Shown here: positions 1 through 7,331 of the stretch, piece after piece
Layout: each line of letters starts with the position of its first letter
Position numbering within the stretch: position 1 is the stretch's first letter
Assembly: GCA_050742535.1 (NCBI GenBank)
Contig: JBOGIQ010000090.1
Location: forward strand, 1 to 18,525
DNA from: Gp6-AA40 sp050742535
Lineage (GTDB): Bacteria; Acidobacteriota; Vicinamibacteria; Vicinamibacterales; UBA2999
Direction: 5' to 3'
Length of the DNA stretch: 18,525 nt
Notes under the pieces: model-generated
What the model was told of the DNA's origin: nothing
The model's database searches: none
The model's input: only the letters and a program-made list of their open reading frames with translations
Program-made: the position numbers and the translations under genes

Positions 1-87
1 GATTTCGACGATGTCTTTTGCCGGCGATTGTGGAACCGAGAGCGCTCCGAGAACGAAGAGGCCAATGGTAACGATCGCAGTGCGCAT
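1..87 (-). CDS. Exported protein, N-terminal fragment
   Basis: Reading the minus strand from an ATG at 87 gives 29 codons without a stop before the window edge. The peptide starts MRTAIVTIGLFVLGALSVPQ and has the shape of a signal peptide: Arg near the start, a hydrophobic core, then a small polar stretch. A good Shine-Dalgarno sequence (GGGAG) lies about 9 bases upstream of the ATG. The gene follows the phospholipase D-like gene by 44 bases on the same strand, so it is probably the third gene of the treY operon. Too little is visible to name a family. The call rests on the signal peptide, the ribosome binding site and the context. Confidence 0.55.
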   Translation of the reverse strand, partial: MRTAIVTIGLFVLGALSVPQSPAKDIVEI

Positions 88-131
88 CAGGTCGTACTCC
101 CGCCTGTGCGCACTGCAATCGACGGGCCGCC

Positions 132-1382
132 TTATTGTTGACGTTCCAGAATCCAGCAGACCGGGCCGACAATCTTCTCCAGGACGGGCCGGGCGACCCA
201 CTGCTCGAGCGTGACTTCGTCGCTCGCCGCGAGGTCGGCGGCGAAGTCGTGCTGGAGCCGCGCGGTCACGCCCTGCTCGCGAAAGGCGACGTTGACCTCG
301 TCGTTGTGCTCGAACGATCGGTTGTCGATGTTAGTCGTTCCCAGCATTGCCCAGACGCCGTCGACCATGACGGCCTTCACGTGTGTCATCGCCGGCCGGT
401 ACTCGAAGATGCGTACGCCGCCTTCGAGCAGCTCGCGATACATGCGGCGGCTCGCCAGCCGCACCCAGCGCTGGTCGGTGACGTGCCCCGGGACGAGCAC
501 GCGCACCTGCACGCCGCGCTGCGCCGCGCGTACGAGCGCCCGGCGGAATGCCCGGTCTGGAAGGAAATAGGGCGTGCTGATGTCGATCGAGGCGACTGCG
601 CCTTCGATCAGCATCTGAAAGACGACCCGGGATGCCGTGGCCCGATCGGACGGCGAGCTCTTGACCAGCATCGCCTCCGCGGTACCCGCTGGTTCGAGTG
701 AGGGCCAGTGGCGCGGCCCGGTGAGGATCTCGCCGCACGCCTCGAGCCAGTTCTCGGCAAACGTTCCCTGGATCGCCGCCGCAATCGGACCCTCGATGCG
801 CGCCATCGTGTCGCGCCAGGTCGGCCCGTGCACGGGCTTGTACCACCAGTCCGCGACGCCGGCTCCGCCGGTGAAGGCGATGCGGCCATCCACGACCAGC
901 AGTTCGCGGTGGGTGCGGTTGTTCAACCGATGAAGCCGGTACCACGTCATCGGCTGATAGAAGGACACGCGGCACCCATTCGCGGCCAGCCGCCGCGCCG
1001 CGCTATTGGTGAACCGGGAGCTGCCGATCGCGTCGAGGACGACGCGCACTTCGACGCCCGCGAGCGCGCGAGCAATCATCGCCTCGACAATCATGTCCGC
1101 GGCGTCCCCGGGCTGGAAGATGTAGGCCTCCAGGTTGATCGACGCCTCGGCGGCGAGAATGGCGTCGCGCATGGCGGGATAGAACTGCGCGCCGTTGGTA
1201 TAGATCTGCACCTGGTTGCCACGGTGAATCGCTGCCTGACAGGCCGATTGCAGCACGTAGACGAACTCGTCGCTGTCGGGCCGCAGTGGAGCCGTCACGT
1301 GGTAGTCGATACGCGGGGTGAAGAGAAAAACGAATGTGAACCAGGCGATGAAGGCCAGCGCGACGAACTGCCACCAATCCAT
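132..1382 (-). CDS. Phospholipase D-like / cardiolipin synthase family protein
   Basis: A 416-aa protein of the two-HKD phospholipase D superfamily, closest in layout to ClsB-type cardiolipin synthases, which join phosphatidyl groups at the inner membrane. One hydrophobic segment (about residues 5-22) precedes the catalytic part. The second HKD motif is intact (H334, K336, D341) and is followed by the usual G-T-x-N-x-D-x-R-S-F stretch. The first motif reads H158-R-E160-L-L-V-V-D165: the Lys is Glu, encoded by a clear GAA at 905-903. The following IAFTGG stretch is conserved, so the region is not degraded as a whole. The start is 23 bases after the treY stop on the same strand, which suggests one transcript; no clear Shine-Dalgarno sequence is seen. 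Substrate is unknown; other phosphodiesterase or transferase roles are possible, and the changed motif leaves activity uncertain. Confidence 0.85.
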   Translation of the reverse strand: MDWWQFVALAFIAWFTFVFLFTPRIDYHVTAPLRPDSDEFVYVLQSACQAAIHRGNQVQIYTNGAQFYPAMRDAILAAEASINLEAYIFQPGDAADMIVEAMIARALAGVEVRVVLDAIGSSRFTNSAARRLAANGCRVSFYQPMTWYRLHRLNNRTHRELLVVDGRIAFTGGAGVADWWYKPVHGPTWRDTMARIEGPIAAAIQGTFAENWLEACGEILTGPRHWPSLEPAGTAEAMLVKSSPSDRATASRVVFQMLIEGAVASIDISTPYFLPDRAFRRALVRAAQRGVQVRVLVPGHVTDQRWVRLASRRMYRELLEGGVRIFEYRPAMTHVKAVMVDGVWAMLGTTNIDNRSFEHNDEVNVAFREQGVTARLQHDFAADLAASDEVTLEQWVARPVLEKIVGPVCWILERQQ

Positions 1383-1405
1383 GGGTTACGAAGTGCGCAT
1401 TTCCA

Positions 1406-4324
1406 TTAGCTGCCCACGAGCACGGCGACGGGGAAGCGGTCGAACGCGTCGGCGGCACGAATGGTTCCGGTGTCCGGCTGCACGGTTACACAGCGGTCGG
1501 TGATCACATTGTGCAGTTTGCCCTGCCCGGGGCTGAACGGCACAACGAGATGCGTGTCGCCCCACACCCGCTCGCCGATCGGCGCCATATTCGCCTGCGG
1601 CGCGATCGTCGCGATCAAGCGGGGAACGGCAACGACCAGCCGCCGGCCGGCGGCCGCACGCGCGAACGCGAACACGTGATCACGCCGGGATCCCTGCACG
1701 TCAACCGGATTGTAGTCGCCGTTGGTGAAGATGTCGCGCTCCTGGCCGCGCGCGCGCAGCAGCATCGCCGTGGCGAACAGCTTGAGCCGATCGTCGCGTG
1801 CCTGCAGCACCCGGGCGGCGACCTCGTCCCGACCGTCGCGGGCGCACTCCTCGTCCAGCGCCGTCAGCAGCCGGCAGCGCCGCCTGTAATCCACAGGGCG
1901 CCGGTTGTCGGGGTCGACGAGCGCGAAGTTCCACAGCTCTGATCCCTGATAGAAGTCCGGCACTCCGGGCGCGCAGATCTTGATGGTCATCTGCGACAGC
2001 GAGTTGTAGATGCCGTAGCGGGAGACGTCGCCGTGCAGCTGCAGGAAGTCTGTGCGGAAGGCATGGTTGTCCGGCGAGAGCACGGTCTCGATGAACCGTG
2101 TCATCGCCCGCTCGTGCGCCGGACTCGGATTCAGCCAGCTGGTGAAGACCTTTGCTTCCCGCATCGCCTTGAGCATGTAGGTGACGATGCGCTCGTGATA
2201 GTCGGCCTCGTCCGCCGGAGACATCGGCTCGAGCGGCCAGGTCCCGAGCAGCGTCTGGTACAGCAGATACTCTTCGTTCCGGCTCGGATACGAGTGGCCG
2301 TCCACGATCGAACGGCCGCGCCGGTTCAGGCGGGCCCAGCGGCTCGCCGCCTGCTTCCAGGCACCCGGCACCTCCGACAGCACGTTCAGACGCCCGCGGA
2401 CGTCCTCGCTTCTCTTGGTGTCGTGCGTCGACGTCGCCGACAGGCCGTGCGGCCATCGTCTGGCGCGCTCCTGCAGCCATGCGTGGAGCGCATCCGGCGC
2501 CGTGCCGAACGTGTCCGGTTCACCCCCGACCTCGTTCAGGGAGACCAGACGGTTGTAGAGGTAGAGCGCCGTGTCCTCGATCCCCTTGGCCGTCACCGGA
2601 CTGGTGACCTGCTGGAACTTGCCGACGAACCCCATGTGCTCGTCGCGGCTGGCTTCGCTGATGTAGGTGGCGCGCTTCAGCAGCAAATCGCTGACGAAGT
2701 CGTAGACGGCGGCCGGCCGGTTCGGATTCCGGTGTTTCGCGCCACGGACGGCGTGCTCGATGGCGCGCCGATCCTGGGCGCTGACCTCATCCCGATCGTT
2801 CACATACGAACGGTAGACCGGGAAGCAGGCGATGATCTCGCGCATCGCCTGCGTCAGCGCGTTGAGCGTGAAGTCGCGGTAGTGGCGGTTCCGCTCGGAG
2901 AAGAGGTTCAGCCGGTGGCCGAGCACGTTCAGCTCGCCGGCCATGCTGACGCGGAGGACGAGCTGCTTGCCTCGATAGGTGATTTCGTCGTACGGGACCT
3001 TGAGCCGTACAAAGCGCTCGTAGACGTCGTTCAGCGCGCGTTCGTTGCGTTGGTCGATAAACAGTCCGTTGAGCCTGACCAGGAAGTCGTAGCCGGTTGT
3101 GCCTTCCACGGGCCAGTCGGGAAGCTCCTCGTCGCTGGCGAGAATCTTCTCGACCACCAGATAGAAGCTGCGTGAGCCGGCCGGGAAGTCCGCCCGCAGC
3201 TCGCCGGCGCGCTGGCGGAGGCGGCGCAGATAATCGCCCGGATCGAACAGACCGTCGACGTGGTCGATCCGCATGCCGTCGAGGTCGCCGCGGCTGATCA
3301 ACTCGAACGCGAAGGCGTGCACGCGCTCGAACACCGACGGATCCTCCATGCGAATGGCGGCAAGCTCGTTGATGTCGAAAAAGCGCCGGTAGTTGATTTC
3401 CTCGCCGGCGACCCGCCAGTGCGCGAGGCGGTAGGCCTGCGCTCCGAGAAGTTCGTCGAGTCCGTCGAAGCTGCCGGGGTGGCCGGCGACGCCGTTCAGG
3501 CAATGGACTGCGCCGTCGACGTGTTCACGAACGCGGGCCGAGCGATCCGTCAGCGCCGCCAGCCGCCGCTTGATCACTTCCTTTTCGCGATCGCGCTCCG
3601 CCAGCTGTTCGGGCTCGGCGTCGTTACGTCCGGGCAGGTGGCGAATCGCGGTCAGGATGCTGAGGAACTCGATCCCCTCCTCCGATTCCTCACCGATATC
3701 CTGCAGGAGACGGTCCTTGTCGATGGAGAGGATGCCATCGTATGTGCCAGGCGCGATCGGGAAGACCGTCTGGTGATAGCGCGCGCGAAACGCCCCCTGC
3801 TCGTATTCGAGACGAATTTCCTGACGTTCGAGAATTGCTCCATATGCGTCGCCGAGAACCGGCAGCAGTACTTTGTCTTCAAGCTCCGGCTTGAGCGGCG
3901 TCCAGTCGATGTCGAAGACTTCGGCATAACGCGAGCTGGCGCCGTTCTCGAGCACGTCCTGCCACCACGGATTCGCCGACAGGGCGATCCCCATGTGGTT
4001 CGGAACGATGTCGAGGATGTGGCCCATGCTCCGCTCGCGCAGACGTCCAATCCATCGCCGATAACTGTCCTCGTCGCCGACCTCCGGATTCAACCGCGTC
4101 GGATCGGCCACGTCGTAGCCGTGTGTGCTGCCGGGAACGGCTCTCAGGTAACTGGACGCGTAGCAGTGCGAGACACCCAGTGCGTGCAGGTAGTCCACAA
4201 TCGCGGCGGCATCATCGAAGGTGAAGTCCGCGTTGAATTGGAGTCTGTAGGTCGAAAGCGGAGTCGAAGTCGAAAGCTCGTCGGCAGGCATCGCGGCCTG
4301 TACAGCTACCAAACGCGATGCCAC
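1406..4324 (-). CDS. treY: Malto-oligosyltrehalose synthase (TreY)
   Basis: A 972-aa GH13-family (1->4)-alpha-D-glucan 1-alpha-D-glucosylmutase (EC 5.4.99.15). It turns the reducing-end alpha-1,4 bond of maltodextrins into the alpha,alpha-1,1 bond of trehalose; TreZ then releases trehalose in the cytoplasm. The conserved GH13 regions are visible: STYRLQF near residue 24, DIVPNH at 105-110, GMRIDHVDG with the nucleophile D354, the acid/base E392 in VVEKIL, and H634-D635 in TSTHDTKRSEDVR. The TreY-typical GIEDTALYLYNR stretch is at about 581-592. Length is at the long end for the family. The longest start is a GTG at 4324; an ATG at 4291 (residue 12) is an alternative, and neither has a strong Shine-Dalgarno sequence. 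No treZ or treX lies in the window, and upstream is a divergent gene, so the partner enzyme must be elsewhere. Confidence 0.95.
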   Translation of the reverse strand: MASRLVAVQAAMPADELSTSTPLSTYRLQFNADFTFDDAAAIVDYLHALGVSHCYASSYLRAVPGSTHGYDVADPTRLNPEVGDEDSYRRWIGRLRERSMGHILDIVPNHMGIALSANPWWQDVLENGASSRYAEVFDIDWTPLKPELEDKVLLPVLGDAYGAILERQEIRLEYEQGAFRARYHQTVFPIAPGTYDGILSIDKDRLLQDIGEESEEGIEFLSILTAIRHLPGRNDAEPEQLAERDREKEVIKRRLAALTDRSARVREHVDGAVHCLNGVAGHPGSFDGLDELLGAQAYRLAHWRVAGEEINYRRFFDINELAAIRMEDPSVFERVHAFAFELISRGDLDGMRIDHVDGLFDPGDYLRRLRQRAGELRADFPAGSRSFYLVVEKILASDEELPDWPVEGTTGYDFLVRLNGLFIDQRNERALNDVYERFVRLKVPYDEITYRGKQLVLRVSMAGELNVLGHRLNLFSERNRHYRDFTLNALTQAMREIIACFPVYRSYVNDRDEVSAQDRRAIEHAVRGAKHRNPNRPAAVYDFVSDLLLKRATYISEASRDEHMGFVGKFQQVTSPVTAKGIEDTALYLYNRLVSLNEVGGEPDTFGTAPDALHAWLQERARRWPHGLSATSTHDTKRSEDVRGRLNVLSEVPGAWKQAASRWARLNRRGRSIVDGHSYPSRNEEYLLYQTLLGTWPLEPMSPADEADYHERIVTYMLKAMREAKVFTSWLNPSPAHERAMTRFIETVLSPDNHAFRTDFLQLHGDVSRYGIYNSLSQMTIKICAPGVPDFYQGSELWNFALVDPDNRRPVDYRRRCRLLTALDEECARDGRDEVAARVLQARDDRLKLFATAMLLRARGQERDIFTNGDYNPVDVQGSRRDHVFAFARAAAGRRLVVAVPRLIATIAPQANMAPIGERVWGDTHLVVPFSPGQGKLHNVITDRCVTVQPDTGTIRAADAFDRFPVAVLVGS

Positions 4325-4356
4325 CGTGGACGCCGCCGATGGGGGAGTTCTCCGAA

Positions 4357-4362
4357 ATTATG
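4357..4362 (-). promoter_or_regulatory. Possible -10 element for treY
   Basis: On the minus strand CATAAT (5 of 6 matches to TATAAT) lies about 33 bases before the GTG start of treY in the divergent intergenic region. No convincing -35 hexamer was found at 16-18 bases spacing, so this is only a candidate. Confidence 0.22.
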
Positions 4363-4484
4363 AGGGGATCGCGACTTGGCGTGTGCCACCCCTGTGTGTG
4401 GAATATCCCTTGCTCACACTACGGCGGAGTTTTCGTTGCAAACTCGACCGTAGCGGTTACGGCGACGGCAGCGGCGGTGACGCG

Positions 4485-5165
4485 ATGCAATCAGAGGGGC
4501 TGCCTCCGGAGTTCTCGCAGTACTTTCCCGACATCCTTGAACCGCACGTCGCAATGGTGGCCCGTGCGGTCGTTGCGCTGCCGTTCGCGGCGGTTCTAGG
4601 CGCGGTGCTGGCGTTTCGCCCACGCGCGCGGGGAACCCCGCCACGGTCGGCGCCGGTGATTCAGACCCAGATCGTCCTGGCCGTGGTTGGCGGGCTCGTC
4701 ATGCTGATCGTCGGCGCCAGCCTGGCCCGCGCCTTCGGCATCGTCGGTGTCGCCAGCCTGATTCGTTACCGGACGAAGGTGGACGATCCGAAAGACGCGA
4801 GCGTGATGCTTGGCTGCCTGACCGTCGGACTGGCGTCAGGCGTCGAGTTGTACGGCCTTGCCGCGTTCGCCACGCTCTTCATCCTTGGCATGTTGTGGAT
4901 CGTCGAATCACTCGAACCGGAGCGGCTGAAGACGTTCGAGCTCAAGGTGACGGCGCCGGACCCGCCGGAGCTGCGGCGCGATCTCGAGCAGTTGCTGCGG
5001 AGGAGCAACGTGAAGGTCGAACTGCGCACGGCAGGTCCGAAGGAACTGGTGTACGAGGCCAATCTGCCGCTGTCGATGCCCACCGATCGCGTGTCGAACG
5101 CGATCCTCAAGCTTCGTCCGTCCGGTGAGCTGGAAGTCGTCTGGGAGGAAAAGAAGAAGAAGTAA
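4485..5165 (+). CDS. DUF4956 domain-containing membrane protein
   Basis: A 226-aa integral membrane protein from the ATG at 4485. Hydrophobic segments lie at about residues 20-41, 55-80 and 105-130, and the block AFGIVGVASLIRYRT followed by DDPKDAS and VGLASGVELYG matches the conserved core of DUF4956 proteins, which resembles the MgtC-type membrane fold. The last 85 residues are soluble and look like a small alpha/beta domain, ending in a Glu/Lys-rich tail. The reading frame is open back to an ATG at 4326, but the added 53 residues are Arg-rich, Gly-rich and not membrane-like, so I prefer 4485; only a weak GGTGA precedes it. The function of this family is not established. It is followed after 9 bases by a receiver-domain gene, so the two are likely co-transcribed. 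Confidence 0.75.
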   Translation: MQSEGLPPEFSQYFPDILEPHVAMVARAVVALPFAAVLGAVLAFRPRARGTPPRSAPVIQTQIVLAVVGGLVMLIVGASLARAFGIVGVASLIRYRTKVDDPKDASVMLGCLTVGLASGVELYGLAAFATLFILGMLWIVESLEPERLKTFELKVTAPDPPELRRDLEQLLRRSNVKVELRTAGPKELVYEANLPLSMPTDRVSNAILKLRPSGELEVVWEEKKKK

Positions 5166-5174
5166 ATTCTAGGG

Positions 5175-5546
5175 ATGGCGCGGCACGTTCTTCTGGTTGA
5201 CGACGATCCCGAGTTGACGCTCGCCGTTGACCGGCAGCTCGCCGATCTCGGCTACGACGCAGTGGTTGTGACGACCGGCGAGGATGCGCTGCGCGTCCTG
5301 GCAGAGGACCTCAGGGTCGACGTGTTGCTGACGGAAGTGCGGCTGCCGGACATCGATGGCCGGGAGCTCGCCTGGGCGGTGTGCCGGAAGCGGCCATTCG
5401 TGCGGGTGGCGTTCATGGGACACAGTCCCACTGGCGAGCCGCTCGACGTCGGCGACATGCCGCTTCTGGCGAAGCCCTTCTCGGCAACCGCACTGGCGAC
5501 GGCTCTGGTCCAGGCGATGCCGATGCGCCGGTCGGCGCCTCCGTAG
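5175..5546 (+). CDS. Stand-alone receiver (CheY-like) domain with Glu at the phosphosite
   Basis: A 123-aa protein covering one response-regulator receiver domain with no output domain. The acidic pocket is present (VDDD, D9-D11), as are the LLTEVRLPDIDG turn and the conserved Lys in AKPF (K100). Two normally conserved positions differ: the phosphoacceptor Asp is E54, and the Thr/Ser of strand 4 is G82 in VAFMGH. Glu at the phosphosite often mimics phosphorylation in other receivers, so this protein may be permanently active or signal without phosphate; that is inference. It starts 9 bases after the DUF4956 gene. Its TAG stop (5544-5546) lies inside the first copy of a palindromic repeat. Length is normal for a receiver, so the repeat has probably not removed any essential part. 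Confidence 0.85.
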   Translation: MARHVLLVDDDPELTLAVDRQLADLGYDAVVVTTGEDALRVLAEDLRVDVLLTEVRLPDIDGRELAWAVCRKRPFVRVAFMGHSPTGEPLDVGDMPLLAKPFSATALATALVQAMPMRRSAPP

Positions 5547-5599
5547 CTTCCGCCTTCAGCTGCCGCCTCCGCAGCTTCCGCCTTCAGGCGGAAGGCTTT
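5542..5599 (+). repeat. REP-like palindrome, half copy plus full copy (CTTCCGCCT stem)
   Basis: A 14-base word GCTTCCGCCTTCAG occurs at 5546 and again at 5574. The second copy is a full hairpin: arm CTTCCGCCT at 5575-5583, spacer TC, perfect complementary arm AGGCGGAAG at 5586-5594. The first copy keeps the left border CGTAG (5542-5546), the left arm and TC, but its right arm is lost. The block fills the gap between the receiver gene and the CRTAC1 gene and could also act as a terminator or mRNA end stabiliser. Confidence 0.75.
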
Positions 5600-5618
5600 G
5601 AACGGTAGTATTTCTGGC

Positions 5619-7331
5619 GTGTTCAAGGGCGCGGTTTTCATCGCCGCCGGTGTCACGTACACCGCTGCCGTGCTCGTGCCCTTCGACTCGCTGACGCTCG
5701 CTCAAGGCAGACAGGCGGCTGTCCCGTTTACCGAGATCACTCACGAATCGGGCATCAGCTTCACCCACGTCAACGGGGCGACCGGCGAGCTGCTGCTCCC
5801 CGAGGTGATCGGGTCAGGCGGCGCGCTCTTCGATTACGACAACGACGGCGACCTCGATCTACTCGCCGTGCAGGGCAAGAGCCTCCGCGCAGACGGTACG
5901 CGGCACTCCCCAATCAGCCGTCTCTACCGTAATGACCTGGCCGCGGCTGCTGACCGCCGCCTGCGCTTCACCGACGTCACCGAGGCCGCCGGGCTGTCCG
6001 TGGCGAGCTACGGCATGGGCGCCGCGACGGGCGACTACGACAACGATGGCTGGGTAGACGTCTACGTCACCGGACTGGGCGCGAACCACATGCTGCGCAA
6101 CAGGGGCGACGGCACATTTGCGGACGTCACGGCGAGTACCGGCACACGCGACACCCGCTGGAGCACGGGCGCCGCGTTCTTCGACTACGACCGCGACGGA
6201 TGGCTCGACCTGTTCGTGACGCACTACGTCGACTTCGGCGTGGACATGAGGCGCGCATGCTTTGCCGCGGATTCGACGCGGGATTACTGCAATCCGGCGG
6301 TGTATTCGCCGGTTGCCGATCGTCTGCTTCACAACAACGGCAATGGGACGTTTTCCGACGTCACGCCGCACGCCGGACTCCTTCGTTCGCCGGCGCGAGG
6401 GCTCGGCGTGCTGGCAGCCGATCTCAATGCCGATGGCTGGCTGGATCTGTACGTCGCCAACGACGGCGATCCGAATCAGCTGTGGATCAATCGCGGCAAT
6501 GGCTCCTTCAGCGATGAGGCGCTCCTTGCCGGCGCTGCCGTCAACAGGAACGGCCAGGCACAAGGGAGCATGGGCGTCGACCTGGCGGATGTGGACGGCG
6601 ACGGCGACGAGGAACTGTTCGTCACGAACCTCGACAACGAGGGAAACACGCTTTACAGAAGCGTCGGGCAGGTGTTGTACGAGGACCGCACGCTCGAGAT
6701 GGGCCTGTTCAGGCTCGGCTTCACCGGCTTCGGCACCCGCTTCGTCGATTACGACAACGACAGCTGGCTCGATCTGGTTGTCGTCAACGGTGCGGTGCGC
6801 CTTTCGCGAGAACAGGCACGGCGGGGTGATCTCTTTCCGCTCCGGCAGCGGAACCAGCTGTACAGGAATGACCGGGGTCGCCGCTTTATGGAGCTGACCG
6901 AGCGCGCCGGCGCGGCGTTCGTTCCTCTTCACGTGGCGCGAGGACTGGCGTCGGGCGACCTGGATAACGACGGCGACACGGATCTCGTTGTCTTCAACAA
7001 CAGCGGACCGCTTCGCGTGCTGCGCAACGACGTGGGGCAGGGGCAGCATTGGCTGGGCATCCGCGTGCTCGAGGGGCGGCGCGACGCGCTGCACGCGCGC
7101 GTTGCGCTCGCGGGCCACACGGGACCGCGCGTAGGACGCCGCGTCCAGGTGGATGGCAGCTACGGGACGGCCAGCGACCCGCGGGTGATCTTCGGCCTCG
7201 CCGGTGACCGCTCGGCGAGGAGCGTTCGCGTCGACTGGGCGAACGGCCGCAGCGAGGAATTCAGGGACCTGGCCGTCGATCGGTACTGGATGTTGGAGCA
7301 GGGCAAGCCTGCACGAGCGCACCCACCGTGA
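5619..7331 (+). CDS. CRTAC1 family protein, FG-GAP repeats plus ASPIC/UnbV domain (module A)
   Basis: A 570-aa exported protein. An N-terminal hydrophobic stretch (about residues 3-24) looks like a signal peptide. At least seven calcium-loop FG-GAP/VCBS-like motifs of the form DxDxDGxxD follow, beginning with D72-D74-D76-D80 and including DYDNDGWVDVY, DYDRDGWLDLF, DLNADGWLDLY and DVDGDGDEELF. They suggest a beta-propeller that binds calcium. The C-terminus has the ASPIC/UnbV pattern GRRVQVDGSYGTASDPRVIFGL. A Cys pair (RRAC ... RDYC) also occurs in the module B copy. I chose GTG 5619; the frame is open to a TTG at 5598, but that codon touches the palindromic repeat. The 3' end overlaps the TPR gene by 4 bases, so the two are translationally coupled. 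The family's biochemical role is not established; substrate or protein binding in the envelope is inference. Confidence 0.88.
   Translation: MFKGAVFIAAGVTYTAAVLVPFDSLTLAQGRQAAVPFTEITHESGISFTHVNGATGELLLPEVIGSGGALFDYDNDGDLDLLAVQGKSLRADGTRHSPISRLYRNDLAAAADRRLRFTDVTEAAGLSVASYGMGAATGDYDNDGWVDVYVTGLGANHMLRNRGDGTFADVTASTGTRDTRWSTGAAFFDYDRDGWLDLFVTHYVDFGVDMRRACFAADSTRDYCNPAVYSPVADRLLHNNGNGTFSDVTPHAGLLRSPARGLGVLAADLNADGWLDLYVANDGDPNQLWINRGNGSFSDEALLAGAAVNRNGQAQGSMGVDLADVDGDGDEELFVTNLDNEGNTLYRSVGQVLYEDRTLEMGLFRLGFTGFGTRFVDYDNDSWLDLVVVNGAVRLSREQARRGDLFPLRQRNQLYRNDRGRRFMELTERAGAAFVPLHVARGLASGDLDNDGDTDLVVFNNSGPLRVLRNDVGQGQHWLGIRVLEGRRDALHARVALAGHTGPRVGRRVQVDGSYGTASDPRVIFGLAGDRSARSVRVDWANGRSEEFRDLAVDRYWMLEQGKPARAHPP

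Noticed and set aside
2033..3175. Open frame of 380 codons on the plus strand
   Set aside because: It is the shadow of treY, whose GH13 catalytic residues all lie in the minus-strand frame.
4376..4407. TTGGCG and AATATC as a promoter for the DUF4956 gene
   Set aside because: The spacing is about 20 bases, outside the normal range, and the -10 match is poor.
5542..5599. Possible CRISPR array from repeated CTTCCGCCT words
   Set aside because: Only one and a half copies, 28 bases apart with a 14-base gap between them, no further units and no cas genes. A REP-like palindrome explains it better.
5859..7322. Long open frame (487 codons) on the minus strand
   Set aside because: It lies wholly opposite the CRTAC1 gene, whose product has clear FG-GAP and ASPIC/UnbV motifs. 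The antisense product has no recognisable domain; long antisense frames are common in GC-rich DNA.
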